DNA of 64,000 bases, taken from contig NC_134839.1 in NCBI RefSeq assembly GCF_965363235.1, positions 95,995,743 to 96,059,742 on the forward strand, written 5' to 3'. A program made the translations under genes and the position numbers. Of this stretch, positions 44,640-59,029 are shown piece after piece. Below the pieces are notes generated by a model. It ran no database searches, was not told the DNA's origin, and worked only from the letters and a program-made list of their open reading frames with translations. The stretch comes from Mytilus galloprovincialis (Eukaryota; Mollusca; Bivalvia; Mytilida; Mytilidae). The first letter of the stretch is position 1. The number at the start of each line of letters is the position of its first letter.

Positions 44640-47600
44640 GGTATTGTATTTCAGTTTTATAACATTTGGTTGTTGCAATATTAGAGAATGGAAACCAATT
44701 TGGAGATGTACATGACAGATTAGAAGAGGACAGGACTTACAAGGGAAACACTTAATGCCCTTCACCTAGAGGTGGGGGCATAAAACACCATCAAGATTAT
44801 ATGTGGATTGATGTGCAGACAGATAGATGGACTTGCAAGGGTTAACTAATATGTCACTCTGTTGCAGGGGCATTGTTTGTTTGGTTCTTGTATATATTTT
44901 GTATGGCATTAAAAATATGACAAGTTACCTCATTTATATTTACTATAAACAAACTTCACATGATTTCTATGACAATTTCAAGATGATTCCACATCTAATT
45001 AGCACAATACTATTCTTACAATATATACAAATATTATGGTCAGTTCTTAAATGTTTGAATACAAGTTGCATTGCAGTGCTTCAACAGTCCTAGTTTATAT
45101 ATTCTAGATATTATCTACTTTTAAAAAGTGTATCCCAACTGGTGTAAACAGATCTTTTTGAGCCATACTCATTCTAGAATATATCTAGATTTAAAGCATT
45201 ATTATTTATATCTTTAAAAGCATCAGATGCTAGTTACAAAGTTGAGCAAAGGAAAAATAAAACTTAAACATTTGTCCAAATTCATTAATAACAAATTTAA
45301 AACAAATCCCAGACCAAGTTATTGATTTTAAAAGTATTCTATATTCTCTAATTTCTATACCTTCTTGTTATCAAAATGCATACCGGTATCTCTTTACCTT
45401 AACTAGTACACAAACTGGTAAATGACATCACAAAGGTAAAAGCAATTTATTAATTATTCCTTTTAAGGAACAGCTCAGTGAATCTTTATATTTGTAAATA
45501 ATTATATTTAATAAAAAAATATCAGAGTTGTAACATTATATATTTATTTGTGTTTATTTATTAAGGAAAAAAACATTCTATTGGTATGGAAAAAGTTAAC
45601 AATTGCTGAAAATTACATTAAGTCAGGTCATTCGATGTAAATTTTGTAAAAATAAAAAACAGCAAAAAGTTAAATCTATATTTTATATTTTTTTTATTTT
45701 TTCACCCCATTTATTAGAACTTCTATCTATTGTTATAGAAGCCATGTTGATATGATGGTAATGGATAATCTCCAAACAATATTTGGTTGTACAATTTATG
45801 ACTGCATGACAGATTTTTGTGGAAACTATATAATGGTTAAAGCTCAAAAATTCGTTAACGGAGTTAGCTTAAAACTTAAAGCTATTTCACATAATTTGAG
45901 GAACACATGAAAATGAGATACCAATTGCTAATCAACAGTGTTTTAAGTGGAGTGATGCCCAATAACCTACAAAACACACTGTCTCGTATGTAAATAATCT
46001 TATTTGTGATAGTTGCTATAGCAATAGTTGACATTGCTGATAATAATATGTGAGAACTAATCCCTGCACTTGCTAAAAGTCAAATGCAGACAACTGTAAA
46101 ATTGGTTAATTGAAAGTCATAAAAAACATATCAAAATGGTGATAGATTTTTTCAATAAAATGTCAGAAATTTTCTAATACCTCAAATATAAGAAAAATAA
46201 GCATGGTGTTTTTATATATTTCGTGTATTTACATTTATAACTACATTCTAATACAAAACCAACCTAATAATAATAAGATAAAGCTTCATTATACCATTTA
46301 TAGATGTATAAATATAATATCTGGTTAAAATGCTAGATGTTAAATTCATTTACACTTTCATGATGATATTAAAGACTATAACGATCTGATTTACATTCAT
46401 GTTTTGTCATTAAAAATAAAACCAATTCAACAACATTGTTACATATTAATGAGACAGCTTAATATTAAAATACAGTATTTGTATTCATTCAATGCTTGAG
46501 AATCACTATGCAATTGAAGGCCCAGTTCGATTTATTCAACTACTGTTTTGTCAAACTTTTTAATAGCCATATTTTTCGAACAGGGTAAAATAATGCCTCT
46601 AGTTTATTACAGCCCTGAATATTTCTATTGAACTAGAAGTAACCAACAAAGTTTCAGTTGAAATGAACATTAAATATTCTCATGAATCAAACTACCATCA
46701 TAAATGTTTTACAGAGACTCTCATTGAATTTCATAGATTTTCTCACCAGTCTACATTAACATTTGTAAAATACAAAGGGAGACAACTGTAAATAATATAA
46801 AAGAGGAAGGCATTTAACCCAAAACCAATGGTAATGACAGAGAGGACCTCAAAGATTCATTTGGTTTTACTAGTTATTCCCCAACTAAGCCAAATTAATT
46901 ATCTTAGGAAAGATAGCAAACAACAATTTGTATACATCTTTAGGGTAGAGACCCATATATGGATTCATTTGATCTGGAAGACAGAGAATTGACACATAAA
47001 AACAGGTGCCCTCATTAAATGTTTTCATATCTAACTATAAAGGACTTTTAGTTGTCTATCGTAAATGTTGTACTATATAGTTTAGGTACTTCTTTTTAAC
47101 TAATCTTAATTGAAAACAATCCTTTTAACTTAATTGAGATTCAAAAAGGACAGTTGAGATAAAGAAAAAAAATGATAAACCCATAAGATATTCATGTGCC
47201 TATCTTATCAGTATGATAAAAATACAAAGATTTGGTGTTAATGAGACAAATATCTATTAAAGACCAAAGATATAAAAAACATATCACTGTATTATGTTCA
47301 ACTATAAGAGGAAAACAACTGAACAACAGAAACACTGAAGTGCAACAAAAACAAACGACAACACACATAGACACGGGCTATTAGATAACAACTGCTAATT
47401 AAAGACAGTAAATGTAGTTTTCACTAACCTAAAAATGTAATTGTCATCTTTTTTATCATGAAAAGAGTTCATTCATATTAGTACATGTTTTGGTAAGTGC
47501 ATTAGGAGCAGTGTCCTAGCTAGCCGAAATTAAGGGACACAGGTCACCTCTGTCCTTAATACTCCTCATAGTCCTGTCATAGGCATTATTGTTTTTTGAA

Positions 47601-48511
47601 TAATATATAAATATGTTCAATGCAAAAATTATCTTTGAATTACCAATACTAAAAAAGCTTTTTACAATCCCATAATATATGTACTAAATATTGAGAAAAC
47701 TAATTAAACCTGATTTTATTCTTCCAATATTTTATCTCAAAATGTGATCTAGTTGTCCCTTTTTAGACAACAAACCCAAACTAACGCACTCATTTCCAAA
47801 CTTGGCACCTCTACGATTATTTACTAGCTAGAACACTGTTTTGTGCATGAGAAATAGTCCCTTGAAAGTGTCTTTGCCTTGATTGTTATCGGTCAGTACT
47901 ACAAGTACCTATAAATATTAAATATTTACATTAAAGCACCTACATCTAAATCATTTCTATTAATATAACAATACACAGTTCATGACTGATAATGTTCAAC
48001 AGTTGTACTAAATGAACCAATCAACAAGAGGATTTGGACATATACATTTTATCTGTACCAATATCTGATATGAAGCTAGAGATCTTATCTGGCATTTCCT
48101 TCTTATAATACCATAATACTAATATCCTCCAAAGAAATTGAAAAGTTTATCACAAATGGAAAATATTTCACAAATCCCTCAAGCTTTTTCCCTTTACAAT
48201 GCATTTCTGCTACATTATACAACAAAATATCATTCTGGTCTATGAAACATTCATAATTTTCAACATCACATTTTCATACAAAAACAATCATTCCTATAAA
48301 CTTACATTCATAAAATACCAAATATGATCTATACAAATACAAAGATCAATTAATTTAAAAGGTCTTAAAGTTTAACATTTCTTAAGGCGACCAAAGCACT
48401 ATCAAATAAATATTCAGAACTTGTTTTACAAATTGATAAAAGCAAACATCAGAAGTATGTCTTGCTCAATTGAAATGTCCACCACTTGTTATAAGCATTC
48501 TGATTGGTTGT
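44640..48511. other. RAB18/ORMDL convergent intergenic DNA
   Basis: This is AT-rich with no supported gene. The right part may be the ORMDL 3' untranslated region. It contains the small element at 47519-47838 and a repeat fragment at about 47190-47380 with AATGAGACAAATATC. Confidence 0.4.
47519..47838. mobile_element. Short inverted-repeat element, 320 bp
   Basis: The ends CAGTGTCCTAGCTAG and, inverted, CAGTGTTCTAGCTAG define it. No clear target duplication is seen. CAGTG-type ends would fit a hAT-like MITE. Confidence 0.5.
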
Positions 48512-48647
48512 TTACCACTTGTTAATTCCAAATATTCTCACACCATGTAACTGTGGGAGTTTTGGTATAACTCCTAATCCAAGGGCTCCAAGATTGAAGA
48601 TAAAATGTACTGTGTCATACTTGGTATAGAAACTTGCAAGAAAAAAT
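48512..48647 (-). CDS. ORMDL1: ORMDL coding exon 3 and stop
   Basis: It encodes [20 protein letters not shown] to [11 protein letters not shown] with TAA at 48514-48512. It contains the last membrane segments and the invariant C-terminal motif. Confidence 0.96.
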
Positions 48648-51600
48648 CTGAAAATATCATTTGAATAAAGTTATTATCATTTCTGCAAGATAACAAACTT
48701 GACAATTACACACATAATGGTGATTAACAGCTTTAATTGATTCATATCATTCTATCTCATTCTGAAAAAGTAGTCAACATTGACTTAAAACATTTTAAAC
48801 TTTATTTCAATAAATATAGATTCTAGCACTGCATCGAGTGTGATACTGTTACGGTACATTATTATAACTCAAGACAGTTCAATTTTTCAAATCTAAAATG
48901 TGAGGCTTGAGCGTTTTAAATAATTAAAATTTAACTGTAGAGGATGGATAAATATCATATTGCACCAGGAATCTGTTTTGCTAATGATTTTTAGACGATA
49001 TGCAGACTATTTTCATCGATCCTTTTTTTCGAATGACCTGCAAAAAGATTTTCAATCTTTCAATGCAACGTTACCAGGCATGGCCGCCTTGTTACATGAC
49101 ATCAAAATAGGAATTTCAGATGAAAGCAAGAAAATTTGACTCCATAATCAAATTTTGACCAATGAAGAACTGAGATCAAACTGAGATCAAACGAACCACA
49201 CGTTGTTAAATAAAAATAATCAACAGGTCAGGATAAGGATGAAGCGATTAAGAAAAAGTGAAAGTGTGAGCTACTGCTCACTGATGATACCCCTTACAAA
49301 TATTTTGATTAACAGGAAGTTTTTGAGTGATGAATCTGAAAACGCATCACACGGTATAGCTGACTTATAAACCCTGAAACAAAATTTCAGAAATCCTAGT
49401 TTTGTAGTTCCTGAGAAAAATGTGACAAAATTTTCAATTTGGCTATCATGTGTAAAATGATTCAAGTGTTCGGTAAACAGGAATTTGTTGAGTGATGAAC
49501 TTGAAAATGCCTCACACAATATATCAGACTTATATAAAACCTGAAACTAAATTTCAGAAATCCTTATGATGTAGTTCCTGAGAAAAAATATTAATGGGAT
49601 AGATTGACGGTACGACTGACGGACGTATGGAAGGAGGGACGGACAACAGACAGACAGAGGTAAAACAGTATACCACACTTTTTAAAAGCAGGGGTTAAGC
49701 AGGGATATAATTAGAGAAATTTATTTCATTAAAATCTTGGTAATTGATACAGGCCCTGACAACAATTTTACTGGCCTGGGTCCTAGGGCTGCAGCCCCTT
49801 GTGGTTAATCGTTGACTTGTCAAGGCACAAGGCTTCATTCTAAACGTGTTTCTGCTTCAAACACAACTGTATCTAATCTGATCAAAAAGTATTTATAACT
49901 GATATTAGCATCAATACTTACAAAACTATAGGCACAATAGTTAAAAATTTTCTTGTTGGTGTAAACTGTTGTCCACAATCAATCTGTTCCCAGGTTGTCT
50001 GTGATCTTGCTTTCCCCTGTTCTGGGGTGCCAAATGGGGTTCCTTTTGTATTGTGCAACATTATATAAGTAAACTGAAAAAATATGGTAAAATTCTTTGA
50101 CAACAACTGTGATCATGAAACTTCAGATCAACTCTTTTTTCTCTAAGAGAGCTACCCCAAATCTTAATAAAAAATAAGAACATGTGGTATGAGTGCCAAT
50201 GATACAACTCTCCATCCAAGTCAAAATTTGTAAATGTAAACTATTATAGGTCAAAGTACAGCTTCAACACAGAGCCTTGGCTCACACTGAACATTATGGA
50301 TGTTTGCTAGTCATGTTTTGGAATTTTTGTCATATTTTTTGGAATCCTCTGGTTTTATCCATTTAAATGCCTTAAAAAGTTGCCCATTGACTCCCATTTT
50401 TCTTTTATAAATCATTTGCATGTATAGTTATAAGCCATTTGTAAAAGTCTTACAAAATCTTTGTTATTTTTTAATAGTTTTTGAGAACTTAAACTTGTCA
50501 ATGATAAAGCTAAGAAAAGTCAAGAGAGAATATTTTTCTCGCCAAAATTCAATGGCTATTATCTTGAAAACAAGCACATTGACCTTTATTTTTTTTTTTT
50601 GCTCTTTTGGTTCATTTAATACTCCCCTAGCAATATATACTAGTGTTATGAAAAGCTTGTTATCTTAAAACTGAGTAGCGAACCACATTAAGGGGGTTCA
50701 CCGGTATAAATCTTTTTTTTTTTAATATAGGATTTCGCTATATTTTTCTATAAATGTAATTTATCATATACTTAATAGAAAAATAAAATAAAAAATTGGG
50801 GTCCCCATTCATTTAAGCTCATAATCTGCCTTTGAAAGAAGCATACATTTTAGAAAAAGTTCTTTTTTTCAGTTGAACTAATAGGAGAAATAGAGATAAT
50901 ATCGAAATAAAATAGAAATAAATTACAGAAATCGCTCAAATTTTACAATAGCTAAGTGTACAGCATATTTGAAAAAAATAATAAAAAATATAGGTCACCG
51001 GTGAGTGAAAAAAGATATTTCAAAATTAATGCAAAAAAATGGCATTTTTGCACCAAAGGGAGATAATTTGGAACTTTTTCAATGATATATAAATGTTAAA
51101 AGTCATTTGAGGCCATCTACAAATTCCTTGTTTTGGATAATTTTTGTACCATATGATAAACTAAAAGTAACAACTGATAAAATAATAAATAAAATTTGTA
51201 ATGAAAAAAAAAGTTTAAATTTTTTCTGTAATTTTTGTACCCTCCAGCCTCCTAAAGTGCATTTGTTTCAGAACAACAAATCTAGATTTCACTGTGAAGA
51301 GATTTGTCATACTATTAGGTAGAATGAAGATTTTTCTTGTTTAACTATCTACTTATATATATAACAGCTTTCAAGATAATAACCAATAACTGAGAAATTT
51401 TTATTTCAGTGGATATACTGAAGTTGGGGAGTCTGATTTGTCTGAAAATTATCTAGCTACCTTAATAGATCTTGACCTTTTGACCGTTTTATCCCAGTCA
51501 GTTTTGCTCTAATGGATTTAATTGTTGCTACACAATCCAGTAACTGAATGTTACCCCTTTCTTCTATTTTGTACACATGAGAGCGCTAACAAGGCCGGAC

Positions 51601-52966
51601 AGTATTTCTATGTCCCCTGTAAGGTGTTGCATGGGGGACAAACCTCATTCAAGGGTAATAACTCCATTAAATTGCAAATTTCCATATATCCAAGTTAATT
51701 GTAGATTTTATGTTGCCGATCATTTCTTATTCTACTACTTGAAGATTTTATCTGTCTGCTATAATTTATGCAAAATATCATTTTGGTAACTTGACTTTTT
51801 TGTAGATTTTGTATTTGCATAGATCTTCTTTAAAAATTCTCTCTCTCTCTACTATAGTAAGTGTCAAAAATGCAAAAAAGGTCAAAATCATCATTCACAC
51901 GCAATAACTGCTATTTATTATTAAACTAGGTCAATTGAAACAACCTCTGATAGATGAAACACGTTTGACATAAGAATGTAGTTCAATCATCTTTTAAACT
52001 TCTTCATTTTAGTTTAAATAGAGTATTGATTATACATATGTTTTGCCTCATTGATATCTGAACACATGCAGTTAAAAACTTAGAATGTTTGTATACCAGT
52101 AATTATAAAATTTTGTTTATTTTTCACTGTGCAATATGATTATAAATCTGCAAATTGGTACAGACTATCAAATATTAATTCATCAAAGAAGATTTCTATT
52201 TACACAATGCATTTCATTCACAGTATATAATAAAAGATTTCTACTTCTGATTGATAATTTTGTTTGCTAACTCTTATATTTCTCATTACCATATTTACCA
52301 TCAGTGTTGGAGGGTATTTAGCATTTAAAATAGTTTCCCACAGAACAAACTGTGTGACTATTCGTTCGCATAAGAATACATATAGGGGTATAAAAGTATG
52401 TACACTAGTTATCTGATATAATTGTCTACTTATTTATAACTGGCTCAATGAATTCAACTGTTGAATTCACTGCCAGTTATTTCAACATCACAACAATTGT
52501 GCTTGAGGCAAATTATATGGTTGATCAGTGGATAATTGGTTGGTATTTGTATCCATCTCTAAATTGAATATACATGTCTATTGAAACATTTTCATCCTTT
52601 TTAAACATGGAAATCATACTTGGAACACTGACTTAGGACAGGCAGTTTGAGCATAAACATGGTTTTTAACCGAGCAAGACTTGTGTGACAGTAAATTCAG
52701 TTCCAGTTTATACAATATTGAATAATTTACAAAATAAAAAAAGAGGGGATAAATTGAAGTAGTATACATAAATAAAATTTGTCATAACTTACTGCACTGT
52801 GGAATAAACATGTGACTGTCCATGCCAGAGCTGTTGAGAAGAACGGCATACTCAATAATAAGAAATGACAGAACAACACGATTATAGTGTATGTTATCCA
52901 GAACCCACGAGTACCAAAGTACACATGTGTGGGATTTTCTTCACTTGTTGCTGTTCCTATATTCAT
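48512..52966 (-). CDS. ORMDL1: ORMDL family protein (ORM1-like), sphingolipid homeostasis
   Basis: ORMDL proteins are small ER membrane proteins that bind serine palmitoyltransferase and restrain sphingolipid synthesis. Three coding exons (52966-52793, 50073-49922, 48647-48512) join to 153 residues, exactly the human length. The product starts [20 protein letters not shown]. Two hydrophobic segments lie at about residues 22-58, the conserved [14 protein letters not shown] and [20 protein letters not shown] block follows, then [12 protein letters not shown] and the C-terminal [17 protein letters not shown]. The ATG is preceded by a TTTCAG acceptor (52978-52977), so a non-coding first exon lies further right, towards PMS1. 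Symbol ORMDL1 is chosen from its PMS1 neighbour; invertebrates often have a single ORMDL. Confidence 0.95.
49250..49690. repeat. Dispersed repeat with two ~165 bp monomers (ORMDL intron)
   Basis: A head with TGAGCTACTGCTCACTGATG is followed by two similar units sharing GAGTGATGAA.TTGAAAA.GC and TTTCAGAAATCCT…GTAGTTCCTGAGAAAAA. It ends with a GACGGAC/ACAGACAG tract. It is non-coding. Confidence 0.6.
49922..50073 (-). CDS. ORMDL1: ORMDL coding exon 2
   Basis: It encodes [20 protein letters not shown] to FLTIVPIV, the most conserved block of the family. The acceptor is TTTTCAG and the donor TT|GTAAGT, splitting a leucine codon. Confidence 0.96.
50172..50300 (-). repeat. GCCAATGAGACAACT-family fragment (ORMDL intron)
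   Basis: ATGTGGTATGAGTGCCAATG and CACAGAGCCTTGGCTCACA match, in reverse, the fragment at 44510-44630. Both are variants of the family at 20.2 and 28.4 kb. Confidence 0.6.
51400..51770 (+). repeat. Old fragment of the AGGTGAGCTAAAA family (ORMDL intron)
   Basis: TAGATCTTGACC, GTCAGTTTTGCTCTAATGG and TTCAAGGGTAATAACTCC are eroded forms of words in the copies at 56-60.8 kb. Confidence 0.45.
52793..52966 (-). CDS. ORMDL1: ORMDL coding exon 1
   Basis: This exon holds 58 codons from the start to TVTCLFHSA. It carries the first two membrane segments ([19 protein letters not shown] and following). The donor is GCA|GTAAGT, phase 0. Confidence 0.95.
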
Positions 52967-52978
52967 GATTGTTTATCT

Positions 52979-55900
52979 GAAATGAAAACAAACAAAATTT
53001 AATTTAACAGATATATTTATATAGAAAAAACATCAAATTAAGATGTACAAGTACTCTTACCTCCTGATGTACCAGTATAAATCTTGTTACAAAACAGGAA
53101 GTAAGATCATATCATTACATAATTAAAACCTCTGTAAAACATGTATGACATTTACAAAATTAATGCTACAAATTATATACCATGAAATTGACATTGATAT
53201 TGATAGAATTAGCAATATACATCAAAAACAAAGCTCAATATACTTACAATTTCTACTGATGCATATAATGTCAATTTGGAATACAAAGTTAATAAATAAA
53301 TCAACATTTTACATTAATTCTTAATGCCAACTTACAATACAAAGAAAAGAAGGATCACAATTTCTATTAATTCTTAATGCCAACTTACAATACAAAGTAA
53401 AAATAATGCATTTCTACTACTACATGTATAATAAAAATTATAGTTTTCCTATAATAAAAATTATAATTCTCCTTCGATATCAAGTTTATAACCTGACAAA
53501 ATTTTAAAGACAATTTCACAGGTATATATACTTAAGTGTCTACATGTAAATAAGTTTTATGGTCTATGACACAGCAAGGTGGTTAAAAGGAATCATCAAC
53601 ATGATCAATATCTTCACAACAGCATGGAATTATCTCTTTATCTAAACTTAGAAACATAAAAAAAAAAAAAAAATTATCAGCAAAAACGATTTTCAATAAA
53701 ATTGATAACTTGAGTATGCAAGATTCAATATAAAGGTGGTTTTGATTACTAATCATTTTCTTTACTGCAACCTATCCTAATATACCTAGAATCAATAAGT
53801 TGTAATATTAAACCAATATTTCAGAACTATTGATCATTAATAAAAATTCTTCACAAGTATCCTTTGACAACGATTTTTAAAATAATTTTCTTTTCATTAA
53901 CTTGATCAAATGATAGTAATTTGTACTTACATAACTTAGTAATTTTATTCAAAATATCCTGCCAGGAAAGGCTACAGGAGTATACAGCTATTATATATAA
54001 CCCCTTGTTTTCCTTTGTTATTTTTTTATTTCTTTAAAGTATTATTTGAAAAACATGATATGTACATGTATGTATTTGTATGATCAAAGTTAAACATCAA
54101 TCTTTTCTGATCTTTGTAGAATAACTATGGATTTTATTTGACTTTCATAATCCTATTTTGATTTACTGATCCTTACTTTTGATCACCTTGACACACAAAT
54201 GGATTTTATTTGACTTTTTTAATTCTATTTTGATTTACTGATCCTTACTTTTCATCACCTTGATACACAAATGGATTTTATTTGACTTTATTAATCCTAT
54301 TTTGATTGATTGAGGTACACTGTTTACTACCTAAGTACAAAAAGGCTGTATATGGCATTGAAATTATTTTGAAAAATTATAAGCATTAAGCATATAATTA
54401 TATGATCTCTTTGTTCTCCTTACTTCAAAAACCTCTATGAATTTTAGTGCCCTTATAGTCCTTCAAGTCTTCTAGAAGTCTCAGCATTCCAGTATATCAA
54501 AGAAATTTTTTAACATCTATGTTGAACTAGGACATTATAAGTCACCATACCGGACTCAATTACAGTAAACATGGTAAAAGTTCATTAATAAAACTAGTAC
54601 TGGAAAATCATACTCAATAATGCCTGGAATCTCCTGCCTACAGATTTTTATTGACTGTAAAATTCATGCAAATGAATATAAATGCTACATGCAAGCATTT
54701 TTACTCTTAAGAACTTTGGATGAGACTAATTATTATAGGTATGTTCCAGACCATATGAGTATTTGGACCATACACATACCTATTGATAACTTTTTTTTGA
54801 TAATGTAAAATGTAAACATGGTAAAATACAAACCAAATCTGATGTTATTTGCCTGAGGACTTCCTTGTATGGAAGTACACATACTTCAATGATACCTCCT
54901 GTACACTACATAAACACTTGGATGGGTCATATGATTGATATTTCTATTTATAAAGTTAACAACAGTTGTTTATATGACTTCTATTATAAATAGATATACT
55001 TAAGAAGACCTTGGTAGTACTAATTCTATGACTTCTCTATACAACATGTATTTATTTCCTTTAATACCGACTGTCGACAAAGCATAGCTATAACATCACT
55101 GGAGACATAAATACACATGCATGATACCGGTACATGCTTTATCAACAATGATCAAGAGTTGATTTATTTCCCCATTCCAAAAACATAACATGAAACTAAC
55201 TGAGTGCACCTTGATTGGCTTTGTCTTTTACCTCTGTTCCTGTTTAAAGGATAAAATCTTTGAGTAAAAATGATCTGAATTGTGCTTTTGAAATCAATCT
55301 TCTTTGTCTTCTACTTTGAACAGGTTGGGCACAAGTCAGAAAATGTTGGATACGTGAATTCCCTGCTTTCAGGGAAGCTCCCTGATTTCTGGTGTAAACA
55401 AGACCAGTTTAATTGTGTTTTATTTTTCCATTTATGGCATGAAATTTACAAAAGGGCACGTTTTACGTTATAACTGCATCAGTTGAATTTGTAAATACTT
55501 AAAGTATTTTAGGAACAACAAAACATATAATTGAAGCCTTGTTTTTTCTAGAACTTGAAAAAACATACAAATCTTTTGTTTAGGAATTAATTGACCAAGC
55601 TGCATGATCCAAGTGCAACTGAACATATTAAACTGAATTATTTTCACTTCTATTGAAAATTTTTATTCATTAAATTTGAATTCCCAACTGGCAAGTCATT
55701 AACATATCATTTTGTCATCTCAAAATTGATGATCAAGGTATGAATTAGTTAACACAGGAATTGTTTTGTTGTGAGTTATGCATCAAATTAGACTTGACAT
55801 AAGCTTGATTTTTAACTAATTTAACACTTATTTTCATTAAACATTGTTATCACATGAAGAATGTGTGCTTTTGTAGATTTCATACCATAAAATAAATATG

Positions 55901-56080
55901 AAAAAGGAGGTCCCTGTATACTGTTTTTAACACCAGAAAACTGGGGTGTACTATGAATACCCCACTTTTCTTGACTTATCTTACCTGTTGAATTTTGTAA
56001 AAATTCAATATAGAAAAATTATATCAAGAAAAAAAAAAAAAAAATAATTTGCCTACCTACCTACCCATACCCTGATAACC
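52979..56080. other. ORMDL upstream DNA
   Basis: This stretch should contain the inferred ORMDL non-coding exon, which I could not place. A 72-bp unit (GGATTTTATTTGACTTT…TTTTGATTTACTGATCCTTA) is repeated about 2.6 times at 54129-54310. A 30-bp segment with CTTAATGCCAACTTACAATA occurs twice at 53317-53396. No gene is seen. Confidence 0.4.
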
Positions 56081-56084
56081 TCAG

Positions 56085-56967
56085 TCGGGGAGGGGAAACA
56101 AAGATATTTTTAATGCTGGCCTAAGGGGTAGCAACCCAACAACATGATTTCCAATTCATCTGAAAATTTCAGGGCAGATAGATCTTGACTGGATAAACAA
56201 TTTTTACCAGGTCAGATTTGCTCTAAATGCTTTGGTTTCAGAGTTATAAGCCAAAATCTATATTTCACCCCTATGTTCTATTTTTAGCCCTGACAGGCTG
56301 GCGGGTCAAGAGACACATTTTTAAACTACATACCCTAATGATGATTGTGGACAAGTTTGGTTAAATTTGCCTTAGCAGTTTCAGAGGAGAAGATTTTTGT
56401 AAAAGATTATAAAAATTTACGAAAAATTGTTAAAAATTGACTATAAAGGGCAATAACTCCTTAAGGGGTCAATTGACCATTTTGATCACGTTGACTTATT
56501 TGTAGATCTTACTTTGTTGAACATTATTGCTGTTCACAGTTTACCTCTTTCTATAATAATATTCAAGATAATAACCAAAAACAGCAAAATTTCCATAAAA
56601 TTACCAATTTAGGGACAGCAACCAAACTACCGGTTCTCCGATTCATCTGAAAATTTCAGGGCAGATAGATCTTGGCTGGATAAACAATTATAACCCTGTC
56701 AGATTTGCTCTAAATGCTTTGGTTTCAGAGATATAAGCCAAAAGCTACATTTTACCCCTATGTTCTATTTTTAGCCATGGTGGCCATCTTGGTTGGTTGG
56801 CTGGGTCACCGGACACATTTTTTAAACTAGATACCCCAATGATGATTGTGGCCAAGTTTGGTTTAATTTGACCCAGTTGTTTCAGAGGAGAAGATTTTTG
56901 TAAAAGTTAACAATGACGGACGCAAAGTGATGAGAAAAGCTCACTTTGGGCCAGGTGAGCTAAAAAA
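56085..56967 (+). repeat. AGGTGAGCTAAAA-family repeat, copy 1
   Basis: Two internal units of about 520 bp start near CAGCAACC.AAC and contain ATTTCAGGGCAGATAGATCT and AAATGCTTTGGTTTCAGAG. It ends GTGATGAGAAAAGCTCACTT…GGCCAGGTGAGCTAAAA. Confidence 0.7.
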
Positions 56968-57630
56968 GAGTAAAGTGCAATACCATACGACAGAGCCGAG
57001 GGCTAGTTTAATAACAACCATTTAATAATATTTATTGCATACAAATTACGAATCAGAACAAAAAGGCATCATATATATACTAGTATTTTAATACACACAA
57101 TCATTTGTAAATCAATCAATCTCTTAATGCATGATACAAAAGATCAAGTAGCATGGACATGATGGATGTAAAAATTAATGTGACCTATGGAGTAGAACCT
57201 GTCGTGCCGAATGATTTAACCACCAAATCACACAAAACACTTAACCTAAACGGCATCTATGGGCAGACAATTCAGAAGAAAATAATTTCATTCTAGTTCA
57301 TAAAATCAACAGACTGAAATTATATATATTTTTATGATTGTAGCAATAACATAAACTAGTTTTAAATAAAATATCAAACATCGGTCCAATTACATGTAGG
57401 CAGGCTGGTTTTCCAGATCTATAAAATAAATCGAACGTATAGAAATTTGGGGTCAATCAAATATTACTAAGGTTGATATTTTAAACTCTTTGGAAGTAAT
57501 ATATTTTGGAAATTTTGGGAAACCATTTTGAAATCAAAATAAATATCTGCTCACCTCAAATGGAATTGTATCTATTTCAATTGGATAATTTCTTTTGGAT
57601 ATTTTTGGAAATATTATGAATCACAAGCAC

Positions 57631-58661
57631 AACTAGAGGCTCTCAAGAGCCTGTGGCGCTCACCTGTTACTGTATTTACTGATGTCGGCCACCTTGGTTG
57701 GTAGGCGGGGTCATTTGACACTTTTTTTAAATAGATACCTTAGTAATGATTGTGGCCAAGTTTGGTTAAATTTGGCCCATAGTTTTAGAAAAGAAGATTT
57801 TTGTACAAGTTACAAAAAAGACGAAAAGTTGTTCAATATTGACTATAAAGGGCAATAACTCCTTAAGGGGTCCTCTAACAATTTTGATCATGTTGATTTA
57901 TTTGTTGATCTTACTTTGCTGAACATTATTGCTGTTTACAGTTTATCTCTATCTATAATAGTATTCAAGATAATAACCAAAAACTGCAAAATTTCCTTAA
58001 AATTACCAATTTTAGGGCAGCAACCCAACAACGGGTTGTCAGATTCATCTGAAAATTTGTGAGGGGATAGATCTTATTCTGGTGGACATTTAAATCTTGA
58101 AAGATTTGCCCTAAATGTCTTAGTTTCAAACATATAAAGCAAAAACTGCATTTTACCACTATGTTCTAATTTTAGCCATGTCGGCCATTTTGATTGGTAG
58201 GCGGGGTCATCGGACACATTTTTTAAACTAAAAACCACAATAATAATTGTGGCCAAGTAGTTTCAGAGAAGAAGATTTTTGTACAAGTTACAAAAAATGA
58301 CGAAAAGTTGTTAAAAATTTACTACAAAGGGCAATAACTCCTTAAGGTTTAACTCCGTCAGATTTGCTCTAAATGCTTTGGCTTCAAAGATATAAGCCAA
58401 AATATACATTTTACCCTTGTGTTCTATTTTTAGCCATGGCGGCCATCTTGGTTGGATGGCCAGGTCATCGGACACATTTTTTAAACTAGATACCCCAAGG
58501 ATGATTGTGTCCAAGTTTGGATAAATTTGGCCCAGTAGTTTCAGAGGAGAAGGTTTTTGTAAAAGTTTACAGACGACGGACGACGGACGCCGGACGACAG
58601 ACGACGGACGCCAAGTGATGAGAAAAGCTCACTTGACCTTTTAGGTCAGGTGAGCTAAAAA
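57631..58661 (+). repeat. AGGTGAGCTAAAA-family repeat, copy 2
   Basis: It begins AACTAGAGGCTCTCAAGAGC, a small hairpin, followed by GGCGCTCACCT. The interior repeats GTTGGTTGGGTCA-like and CAGAGGAGAAG.TTTTTGTA units. A GACGGAC triplet-like tract at about 58572-58612 precedes the end. Confidence 0.7.
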
Positions 58662-59029
58662 AGGTAAGACTTTTAAACTATGCAAAAATTTCAAAAAGGC
58701 AATGAAGATTTTATGCCAAACTTGGGTTTAAAGTTCCCCTCAGAATTCTCTCTCAAAGTCAAGACGAAAAAGTTCGACTTCAGCATTATGATGCATAGGA
58801 AGGCATCACAGAAAAAATTTATTAAAATAACCTTTCAAGACGTCATAAATATTTGGACTAGGGATGCGGTAGTGTTTGTGTCCCCATAATTAGGGACAAG
58901 CAGAAAATAAATATTCTTGCCCTGGTCTGAGTGAAAATAAATTTCATGTATCTGGTTGACTTCAAGTAAAGTTGGAATTATTATTAATGAATTAAGTCTG
59001 ACCTCATCAAATTTGCATGCCACATTGTG